Of a stretch of DNA of 64,000 nucleotides, positions 8,883-15,929 are shown piece after piece (position 1 is the stretch's first letter; each line of letters starts with the position of its first letter). The stretch spans positions 1 to 64,000 of the forward strand of contig JAFGUB010000052.1 of assembly GCA_016938735.1 (NCBI GenBank). Direction: 5' to 3'. The translations under genes and the position numbers were made by a program. The DNA is from Campylobacterales bacterium (GTDB taxonomy: Bacteria; Campylobacterota; Campylobacteria; Campylobacterales; Sulfurimonadaceae). The notes beneath the pieces are model-generated. The model did no database searches, was not told the origin of the DNA, and was given only the letters and a program-made list of their open reading frames with translations.

Positions 8883-11783
8883 CTATTTATAAAGACCTAT
8901 TGGAATACTCTTGGTAGTTCTAAGTTTTTGTCTACTTGAAATAGGTGCGAAATATTTGTTGGTTCCCTCTATTATGTCTTCAGTAATAAAATTCATGTTT
9001 TTTGTATCAATGAAGTTTGGTTTTATATTACGAACGTTGATTCCTAGCCAATCACTTGCACCATCTATAATGTTTGTATCAATCGTGTAAGGCTCTTTTT
9101 CAACATTTCCATACATGGCTATTGCTTTATTCTCATTTTCACTAATAATATTATTGGCTATTACAATATTTTTAGGCTTTTCGTCATTGACATTGTCACT
9201 CATTTTGGTACCTACTACAATACCATCACGTGTATTTTTATATGCTACGTTGTTTAAGATATATGCATTTTTTATAGTATTTGGGGGCATCCTGTCTTGA
9301 CCAATAACTATGCCATCTTTATTATAAGCACTAATATTGTTGTATACATAGATGTTTTCACTTCCGCCTATTGGAGTCTCATTCGCGATTTTAATACCTC
9401 GATTACCACAATATGTGACAATATTGTTAGATATTTCGATGTTACTTAACCACCCTCTAGCATCAAGGTATATTCCATCAGTTGCCATATGGTGTACATT
9501 GTTACCAGTGATGATAATATTTGAACCACCATCCTTTACATCTATACCAATGCCATTGTTGTGGTTATTGACATTGCCATTATGATGTACATTGTTATCC
9601 TTTACGAGGATTTCAGTCGATTTTGAAATACTGATCGCTTCTTGATCACCTATGTAGTTGTTATATTTGCACTCATTGCCTTCAATTGTGACGTTGCTTG
9701 CACTGATAAATATTGCAGATATCGCCGTGTATTCAATAACACAATTTATGACCGAAACATATGATGCATTAGTAATATTGATACCAGCGTATGTAGAATT
9801 TTTTATTGTAATATTTTTTATTGTTATATATTTTCTTCCCCACAAATCTATAATATTTTGTTTTTTATTTGTAGCCAGATTTTGACCATTAATAATCACG
9901 TGTTCATTGTTGTAAGCTTGTACAGTTATTCTATCTTCTGGATTTTTGGAAGAATCTTTTTGACCAATAAATAATGGTTTATTTATCAAATATTCACCTT
10001 CTCGGATATTCAAAGTATCACCAGGTAGCAAAATTTTTACTACTTTTTCTATATCTTTGAATGGATGAGAAATGGACCCATCATTGTTGTTATCTCCATT
10101 AAGAAAATCGAGAAAGTATAATCTGCCATTGCCCTGGATAGTGTTTTGCGTATCTCCAATGTTTTGTGCTGAATTGATTTCTAGGATATTGCTTGAGGAA
10201 ATTAGTTCCTCAACCACAAAAAACTCCCCACTCTTCACCACACTCACCGCCACATCCTGATAATCCGGAATGCTTACATGTAACTCCTCCGGCAGCGTCT
10301 CCATAGCCGACTGCACAAACACCAGCCACTCCCTATTAGGCTCCTCCCCCTTCACCAGCGCAAACGCCCACACGCCCTGCGCGTCGGTATCGAGCATGTA
10401 CCATCCCAGCTCGCCACGGTACATTTCGGGGATGTTCTTGTCGTGCGGGTTGGTCACATTGGGGTTTTTCACCAGCGTGCCGTTTTCCCAGAAATCTTTG
10501 AGAATGTCGCTTTTGTGGACCATCTCTACCGAGTCGATGAGCTGCACGAAGTGCTCCATCACGCTTGCGTTGTCTTCGTTTTCTGCTGCCACTTCGCGTA
10601 CGATGCTGGGGCGGTTGAGCCACAGGTCGAACTGGGCAAAGCCACGGTAGCGCTCGGCATCGCCCGCGATGCTAGGCGCGCCGATGGTCGCCTCCCACCA
10701 GAAGTCGTTGTTGAGAAACTTGGTATCTTCGAGCAAAAAGGGCAGGCTGTTGGCGCTGGCGTGGGGCGAGTTCAGGCTCGTGTCGTCCTCGCCGCTACCC
10801 AGCACAAAATCCACCGATGCCCCGTCAAATATCAGCGGCCACGCCGAGAGCGTCCCCTCGGTGGTGGTCTCATCCTGAGCCATCCAGTCGTCGGTTTTGC
10901 CGATGTCTTGGTTGGCAAAAGTGTTGCGCCCTACGAAGATGGCGTTTTGGCTCCACGCGCTGCTCAGGCCGCTCTTCATCCCCGTGTGCAGGGCGCGGTA
11001 GCGCTCGAACCATGCGTCGCCGTACTGCTTGTTGCTCAGGCCCGCGCTTGCAGCGCTCGCTCTGGGCTCTTCGCTGCGCGACAGAAACACCACCAGCGGC
11101 GGGTTGGGGTACCACTCTTGCAGCTGTTTCATCAGCTCGGAGCTCATCCACTTTTTGCCGGCGGCCTGCCATGTTTTGGTAGCGCCTTTGGGGCTGAGAG
11201 CGCCGTTTATGAGGATGCCCTTTTGTTTGGCGTAGGCGGCGTCTTCGATCAGCGGCAGCGCGAACGACCCGGCCACCAGCACCAGCGGCAGCTTCAGCTC
11301 AGCCGCACGCTTGATGCTGCGCTCGTAGTACTCCATAGGGATGTAACGCGCCCAGTACGGGTCAAGCTCCCAAGCCACCAGCGCATGATGCCCCTGCTCC
11401 ACCAGCGAAAGCATAAAATCAGGGCTCATCCCCTCCACATCGCTGCGCGCGCCCGTGTCCCAGTGCCCAAACAGCGGCAAAGAGCGGTTGCCGTCTTTGG
11501 CCTGCAGCGCATACTGCGTGATCTGCGCCGCCGCCTCTTCAGGCGAGAGCACCGGCTGGAACTCCCCAACGGCGCTAGGCGCTTCGCCCATCTCCTCCTC
11601 AAGCGACTTGGGCGGGATGTTCACCGCCACCGCGTCCGAGCCGAAATACTCCAGCTTCTTCATCGGCGGCTGCACTTTCGCCACGCTCTCCGGCTTAACC
11701 GGCTCCGCTTTTTTGAGCGAACATCCGGTCACAACGAACAAAACAAGGGCTACAAGGAGGGTAGAAAAGAGGGCAGAACGCAT
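8883..11783 (-). CDS. large lipoprotein with C-terminal right-handed beta-helix
   Basis: A 966-residue predicted lipoprotein: hydrophobic signal then a lipobox ending in VTGC (Cys21). Residues ~90-520 resemble a sugar-processing catalytic domain (phrases such as LPLFGHWDTGA, VAWELDPYW); I suspect a glycoside-hydrolase-like fold but cannot name a family. Residues ~555-930 are a parallel beta-helix. They open with DGSISHPFKDIEKVV and GDTLNIREGEY, then repeat N-x-[IV]-x-x-N turns (NSTYAGINIT, NNVHHMATDGIYL, NNIVTYCGNRGI), as in pectate-lyase or epimerase-type proteins. It probably acts on the polysaccharide made by the facing operon. The DNA for residues 1 to ~526 is GC-rich and the rest AT-rich, with the junction near 10205, so the gene looks chimeric. 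Start ATG 11783 is supported by the signal peptide. Confidence 0.75.
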   Translation of the reverse strand: MRSALFSTLLVALVLFVVTGCSLKKAEPVKPESVAKVQPPMKKLEYFGSDAVAVNIPPKSLEEEMGEAPSAVGEFQPVLSPEEAAAQITQYALQAKDGNRSLPLFGHWDTGARSDVEGMSPDFMLSLVEQGHHALVAWELDPYWARYIPMEYYERSIKRAAELKLPLVLVAGSFALPLIEDAAYAKQKGILINGALSPKGATKTWQAAGKKWMSSELMKQLQEWYPNPPLVVFLSRSEEPRASAASAGLSNKQYGDAWFERYRALHTGMKSGLSSAWSQNAIFVGRNTFANQDIGKTDDWMAQDETTTEGTLSAWPLIFDGASVDFVLGSGEDDTSLNSPHASANSLPFLLEDTKFLNNDFWWEATIGAPSIAGDAERYRGFAQFDLWLNRPSIVREVAAENEDNASVMEHFVQLIDSVEMVHKSDILKDFWENGTLVKNPNVTNPHDKNIPEMYRGELGWYMLDTDAQGVWAFALVKGEEPNREWLVFVQSAMETLPEELHVSIPDYQDVAVSVVKSGEFFVVEELISSSNILEINSAQNIGDTQNTIQGNGRLYFLDFLNGDNNNDGSISHPFKDIEKVVKILLPGDTLNIREGEYLINKPLFIGQKDSSKNPEDRITVQAYNNEHVIINGQNLATNKKQNIIDLWGRKYITIKNITIKNSTYAGINITNASYVSVINCVIEYTAISAIFISASNVTIEGNECKYNNYIGDQEAISISKSTEILVKDNNVHHNGNVNNHNNGIGIDVKDGGSNIIITGNNVHHMATDGIYLDARGWLSNIEISNNIVTYCGNRGIKIANETPIGGSENIYVYNNISAYNKDGIVIGQDRMPPNTIKNAYILNNVAYKNTRDGIVVGTKMSDNVNDEKPKNIVIANNIISENENKAIAMYGNVEKEPYTIDTNIIDGASDWLGINVRNIKPNFIDTKNMNFITEDIIEGTNKYFAPISSRQKLRTTKSIPIGLYK

Positions 11784-11984
11784 AAAAAGGCCTTTTTGGA
11801 GTGCTTTACATGTAAGAATGTATTTTTGTGGATATATTTTAACATTTTTATGTTACGTGGGATAGGAGTTTTCGGGCTTACATGTAACCAAATGCAAAAG
11901 CGATAGCTTCAACCGGCACATCAACATCGCTACTACCCTTTTCTTCTGCTTGGCGATTGTAGTGCAGACTTATCCCAAATGGTG

Positions 11985-11990
11985 TACAAT
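11985..11990 (+). promoter_or_regulatory. -10 element before relB-like gene
   Basis: TACAAT lies 20 bases before the ATG at 12010, with an extended TG two bases before it (GTG TACAAT). In this phylum sigma-70 promoters often depend on the -10 region with little -35 conservation. Confidence 0.5.
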
Positions 11991-12009
11991 AATCGCAAAA
12001 GGAGCCATA

Positions 12010-12264
12010 ATGAGCAAAGTACAAACCAGCTTGCGGCTAGATGCAGACAAGCTAACCGAAGCCAAAGAAATTCTCAAAACATTAGGGCTCACCTTCACGG
12101 ATGCGGTCAACATTTTTACAAGTATGGTTGTCGCGCAAAAAGGCCTGCCGTTCGAAGTTCGACTCCCATCTGATGAGCTCCGGCAATCCATCAGCGAGCT
12201 GGAAACCCGCGATGGCAAAAGCTTCGCATCCGTCGAAGATCTCTTTGCAGATCTTGACCGCTGA
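12010..12264 (+). CDS. RelB/DinJ-family antitoxin, apparently orphan
   Basis: An 84-residue ribbon-helix-helix protein beginning MSKVQTSLRLDADKL with the helix TFTDAVNIFTSMVV, the signature of DinJ/RelB antitoxins. These bind their own promoter and neutralise a RelE/YafQ mRNase. The start at 12010 has AAAGGAG directly upstream; a longer in-frame reading from 11950 lacks a ribosome site. No RelE-like gene follows: only 45 bp separate its stop from a converging, unrelated gene. The toxin appears lost, or the protein acts in trans. A TACAAT -10 element sits at 11985-11990. Confidence 0.8.
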   Translation: MSKVQTSLRLDADKLTEAKEILKTLGLTFTDAVNIFTSMVVAQKGLPFEVRLPSDELRQSISELETRDGKSFASVEDLFADLDR

Positions 12265-12309
12265 TGTACACTATTTTTCGCACGAGCTGGCTTTGTTACA
12301 TGTAGGCAA

Positions 12310-13170
12310 TCACAACTCACTGTTCAAGTAAGTGCGACACTCCATTTCGATAAACGGGTTCATCTCGAAAATATCGAGAAACTCCTCCTCTGTGACACCG
12401 TTTAACTCCGCGTTTCTTTTGAGGTAGCTTTTGTAGGTGAAATCGAGCGTTGCAACCTCCGGATCAATCAGCGCGCGCAAAAAAGCCTGCCGGAACTCAT
12501 CTACCGCCGTCTGTAGGTCATGCCAATAGCGCTCTGTGATCTCCGTCGGCACGATGTCCCAGTTTCGGTTTTTCACGCTCAAAGCAGCAATTAACTCCTT
12601 TTCGCTGTAGATGTAGCCGGTTGTCTCTTCAAACTTCTGCCGCAGATCGCTCAACATGCCCTTAATATCGACCGGAGCAAGCCTGGTAAGGATGAAATAG
12701 AGATCGAAAAGATCCTTGATGGTATCACTCCGATCACAAAGCGCCTTGAGCTTGTAGAGCAGAAGATTGTAGTTGTTCTCGATACGTGGAAAATCCGAAT
12801 GAACCACAAAAGCAAGATCACCGAAGCGTTGCGCCGTAAAATCGAGCAGTTCGATCTTGATGACCTCTTCATTCTCTTCAAAAGCGCACGAAATCCGATG
12901 TGTTCCCTGCTCTGTCAATAATTCGCTTTCAATAGCGATGCCCGACTGTCGTAGTTTAGAGACAAGCTCCCGTTTGATCTTCGCGCTCTCTTTGGGTCCC
13001 ATCTCGTGATCTGCAAACAAATCTAGGTCTTCCGACTCTCGATACTTCTGCGGAATCGTATAGCACTGCACGGCGGTTCCGCCGCCAAGAATCAGCTCCT
13101 CTACATCCCAAAGCGCTTTGAGTATTTTTCGTTGGTTGGCATAAACCGCATTCCAATCATTGCGCTTCAT
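12310..13170 (-). CDS. nucleotidyltransferase, AbiEii-type toxin
   Basis: A 286-residue nucleotidyltransferase of the AbiEii family. The conserved motif is seen as LGGGTAV near residue 28 and RESEDLDLF near 43 (the G-G/S...D-x-D metal-binding core), with YKLKAL and DTIKDLFDLYF further on matching later conserved motifs. AbiEii proteins inhibit growth, by family precedent through modification of tRNA or nucleotide transfer, and act in phage abortive infection. It overlaps its upstream partner by 4 bp (13167-13170), the usual arrangement of an antitoxin-toxin pair. Confidence 0.85.
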   Translation of the reverse strand: MKRNDWNAVYANQRKILKALWDVEELILGGGTAVQCYTIPQKYRESEDLDLFADHEMGPKESAKIKRELVSKLRQSGIAIESELLTEQGTHRISCAFEENEEVIKIELLDFTAQRFGDLAFVVHSDFPRIENNYNLLLYKLKALCDRSDTIKDLFDLYFILTRLAPVDIKGMLSDLRQKFEETTGYIYSEKELIAALSVKNRNWDIVPTEITERYWHDLQTAVDEFRQAFLRALIDPEVATLDFTYKSYLKRNAELNGVTEEEFLDIFEMNPFIEMECRTYLNSEL

Positions 13171-13652
13171 GGCGTACCCAATTCAGTAGCGGCAACCAGA
13201 CTCCAGAAAGCCGTAGTTTTAGCATCGAACAGCCCGCTGAGCACGGGTAGGAGTGTTTCGATCTCTGGCTGTCCGAGCACCGCCACAACATCCTTGTAGT
13301 AAAGATTCTCAAAGAAAGGTTTCACATAGGCGGGGTCTCCCCCTTTCACTGCTTTGACAATGGTGTCCCATCCCACGTTTTTGCCCCAAAACGCCGCTTC
13401 GATACGTTTGATTAATCTTGAATTGAGCGTTTTCATCCCTTTTCGCCTGATGGCCGGGTTGACACGATGAGCATAACCCCGATGCTGCTCCATGGCGATC
13501 TTTTTAAGCAGAACGATTGCATATTCAGGAACTTCACCGCGCTTTTTCCAGCCTGCAACGGTATCGTAGGGAATGCGGCTCTGTTTGGCAAACTCTCTCT
13601 TGCTTAGTCCATGGTACGACAGTGCTTTGTCGAAAAGTTCGGCTTTACTCAT
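13167..13652 (-). CDS. AbiEi-like antitoxin/regulator with HTH
   Basis: A 161-residue partner of the AbiEii protein. The N-terminus is a helix-turn-helix (LSKREFAKQSRIPYDTVAGWKKRG), suiting an autorepressor. The C-terminal ~90 residues contain a segment related to substrate-antitoxin domains of type IV systems, recognised only loosely. ATG 13652 was preferred over an upstream TTG at 13667 because GAGG precedes it at a normal distance. The promoter carries an inverted repeat at 13671-13685 that this protein may bind. Confidence 0.72.
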   Translation of the reverse strand: MSKAELFDKALSYHGLSKREFAKQSRIPYDTVAGWKKRGEVPEYAIVLLKKIAMEQHRGYAHRVNPAIRRKGMKTLNSRLIKRIEAAFWGKNVGWDTIVKAVKGGDPAYVKPFFENLYYKDVVAVLGQPEIETLLPVLSGLFDAKTTAFWSLVAATELGTP

Positions 13653-13670
13653 TGCAAAATACCTCAATAT

Positions 13671-13685
13671 TTGTCAATTTGACAA
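13671..13685. promoter_or_regulatory. inverted repeat operator of the AbiE-like pair
   Basis: TTGTCA-ATT-TGACAA is a perfect 6-bp inverted repeat lying 19-33 bases upstream of the antitoxin start. On the minus strand it directly follows a TACAAT-like -10, so a bound HTH protein would block the promoter. A TACATGTA palindrome sits just upstream at 13696-13703. Confidence 0.55.
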
Positions 13686-13739
13686 TATTGTAGCATACAT
13701 GTAACATCATTTCACCTACCTGAGATCATTCAGCAAGTG

Positions 13740-14939
13740 TCAATACAAAAACCCAAAGAGCCATAGAGGAATCTTGTGGCGGTGTTGCGTGATGTCGGTA
13801 TCGATCACCAAATAGGCGCTTGGCTCCTCTTTGACCTGATGAAACGATTTGTGTTCTCCGCCTACCTCAAACGTATAGGTATGGTCGATCACAAAATCCC
13901 CTTTGTCGGAAATCTCGATGTTGTGGCGATGTTTGAGCAAAGAGACAAACAAGGTCTCTCGGATCGTACCGATCTTGGATTCTGATGCGAAGATGTAGAA
14001 GATGTTGGTGTTGTTCAGATAGAGCTTTTCGGGTTTACTAAGCTTGCTGATCCCTTTTTTGCTGCTGCCGACGATGTTGAGCAGTCCCCCTTTGTCCAAA
14101 TGGTGCAGGTAGGCGTAGAGCGTGTTGCGGCTCACTTCAATCGTGGCGGCGACCTTGGTAATGTTGAGCTCAAAGGGGTTGGATTCACTGATGATCAGCA
14201 AGAGTTTTTTGAGCTTGTTGGTAAAGCTCTGTTTGACCAGCCCGAGATGGACGAGGTCGATATCGATGGTTTGATTGACTACCGCATTAAGCTGCCTGAG
14301 GTACTGGTTTTGGTCCTTGAAGTAAAACGGGTAGTACCCAAATGTCAGATACTCTTGTAGATGCTCCAGTGGCAAAAACATCCCCGTGAGATGATCCGCG
14401 ATCTCTATGTGATCCTTTAGAATCGACTCCAAAGAGTACGCGGGAAGCTCTATTCCCAATTTCAGCTCCAAAAACTCTCTGTAGGAGAGACCATTCATGG
14501 TGTAGAGCACCACCCTTCGGCTCAGATCGGCCTCTGCATTATAGATAGAGGTGGCGCACGAGCCGGTAAAGATCACTTTGAGCCTTGGGAAAAAATCATA
14601 GACAGCTTTGAGATCCAGTGAAAAACGAGCATATTTGTGGATTTCATCGATGATGAGATATTCCCCGCCGATTTTGACAAACGCCTCTGCAAGATCAATG
14701 AGCTTGAGATCAACATTGGTCGGGTAGTCATAAGAGAAGTAGAGTGATTTGTGACTTTCATGCGCCAGCTTTAAAGCTTTGACATACTGCAGTAGAAGCG
14801 TCGTCTTCCCGACACCGCGCGCCCCCACGATGCCGATCATCTGAGAGCCGAAATCTATCTCTTTGAAGAGATACCTTTTATAGTCACTTGCCACCTCTTT
14901 GAGGATTTTTTTTTCTAATATTCGAAGACTTTCTAACAC
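13740..14939 (-). CDS. AAA-type ATPase, DUF4143-like
   Basis: A 399-residue ATP-binding protein. Walker A is GARGVGKTT at residues 39-47, Walker B is YLIIDEIHK near residue 95, and FTGSCATSI resembles the sensor-1 strand. The C-terminal part has a winged-helix-like segment (TKVAATIEVSRNTLYAYLHHL) followed by the DUF4143-type nuclease-fold region with GDFVIDHTYTFEVGG. The group is widespread, often patchily distributed near defence or addiction genes, and has no settled function. It stands alone with its own operator-like inverted repeat. Confidence 0.75.
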   Translation of the reverse strand: MLESLRILEKKILKEVASDYKRYLFKEIDFGSQMIGIVGARGVGKTTLLLQYVKALKLAHESHKSLYFSYDYPTNVDLKLIDLAEAFVKIGGEYLIIDEIHKYARFSLDLKAVYDFFPRLKVIFTGSCATSIYNAEADLSRRVVLYTMNGLSYREFLELKLGIELPAYSLESILKDHIEIADHLTGMFLPLEHLQEYLTFGYYPFYFKDQNQYLRQLNAVVNQTIDIDLVHLGLVKQSFTNKLKKLLLIISESNPFELNITKVAATIEVSRNTLYAYLHHLDKGGLLNIVGSSKKGISKLSKPEKLYLNNTNIFYIFASESKIGTIRETLFVSLLKHRHNIEISDKGDFVIDHTYTFEVGGEHKSFHQVKEEPSAYLVIDTDITQHRHKIPLWLFGFLY

Positions 14940-14953
14940 AAAGTATCCATTTT

Positions 14954-14976
14954 GTTAATTTAGAATTAACATTATA
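14954..14976 (-). promoter_or_regulatory. promoter and inverted repeat upstream of AAA ATPase
   Basis: On the minus strand TATAAT (complement of 14971-14976) is followed by GTTAATT-TAG-AATTAAC (14954-14970). This perfect 7-bp inverted repeat would span the transcription start, ending 15 bases before the ATG. The layout suggests repression by a dimeric regulator. No other function is visible in 14977-15180. Confidence 0.5.
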
Positions 14977-15180
14977 CGCATACTTTGCTTTTTTGCTTTA
15001 TATTACTCGGTTAATGCACCCCAAACACTATTCAGAAGCGCCGTCACAAGCGCTAGGCGGCATCGAGACTTACCCTTTTGTATAAGCATCTTTGGTAACA
15101 ATTTGTAAAGTTTTTGAATACAAACACGATACAAATGAAATATTGATCAACATCTAAAGTGATAAAATAAAACGAGCTGG

Positions 15181-15186
15181 TATAAT
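15181..15186 (+). promoter_or_regulatory. -10 element for the small lipoprotein gene
   Basis: TATAAT with an upstream TGG lies 30 bases before the ATG at 15216. No clear -35 box is visible. Confidence 0.55.
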
Positions 15187-15215
15187 GCATCGAATTTTCA
15201 CATGAAGGATTGCTC

Positions 15216-15854
15216 ATGAAACGTTTGAGTATGGTTGCGGCTTCGGCCCTTGTGTTGAGCGTGCTGGCAGGATGCGGCAGCGACTCCGATAATGATACAA
15301 AAGTTGGTTACAAGGGTAAATTTGTTGACTCAGCGGTAGCAGGTCTGAGCTGGTCATGCGGCGGCGTTTCGGGTACTACCGACGCCGACGGTGTATTCGG
15401 CGAATGTCCTGCAGGCTCTAGCGTCACTTTTGCTATCGGCAATGTCACGCTCGGCACCATGAGCCCCACAAAAGACAACATCTTCACCCCGCAAGACCTC
15501 GTAGGCGTACCGCGCGCTACAGCCGACAGTGCCAAAGCCAACAAGATCGCATCACTGCTCCTCTCGCTCGACTGTGACGGCAACCCCGACAACGGCGTAA
15601 GCATCACCCCTGCCATCGTCACAGAGCTTAACGAAGCCGTTGGTTCATCAACCAACATTGCCAACCTCTCTCAAGAGCAGGTGAGCGGCTACGCCCAGCA
15701 GGTCATCGATGCTGCGCCTTGTATCAATATGCAAATTGTCTCCCCAGAAGCCGCCGCTTCTCACCTTGTCGAAACCGCTGCCGATATCGAAGACGGTCAC
15801 ATCCAACCACCCGCACAACCCGGCGACACCACAGGCGCAACTGGAGCGAACTAA
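15216..15854 (+). CDS. predicted lipoprotein of unknown function
   Basis: A 212-residue exported protein. The signal peptide ends in a lipobox VLAGC (Cys near residue 20), then an acidic linker and the stretch KFVDSAVAGLSWSCGGVSG. That stretch resembles the 'D-S-x-V-x-G-L' opening of carboxypeptidase-regulatory-like or adhesin repeat domains. Four further Cys residues in the mature part could form disulfides. ATG 15216 has AAGGA six bases upstream; an in-frame TTG at 15210 was rejected. It lies just ahead of the YjbH-like gene, so a link to polysaccharide export is possible but unproven. Confidence 0.7.
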   Translation: MKRLSMVAASALVLSVLAGCGSDSDNDTKVGYKGKFVDSAVAGLSWSCGGVSGTTDADGVFGECPAGSSVTFAIGNVTLGTMSPTKDNIFTPQDLVGVPRATADSAKANKIASLLLSLDCDGNPDNGVSITPAIVTELNEAVGSSTNIANLSQEQVSGYAQQVIDAAPCINMQIVSPEAAASHLVETAADIEDGHIQPPAQPGDTTGATGAN

Positions 15855-15929
15855 ACGTTCCTGCCTTACATGTAAGCTATTTTTGGCCTACATGTACGTT
15901 TTCATCTTATTCCCCGACAAAGGTTTTGC

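Noticed and set aside
10443-11906. Long plus-strand frame of 487 codons opposite the lipoprotein gene
   Set aside because: It is the antisense of a GC-rich gene that has a signal peptide and lipobox; the translation is His/Arg-rich with no domain.
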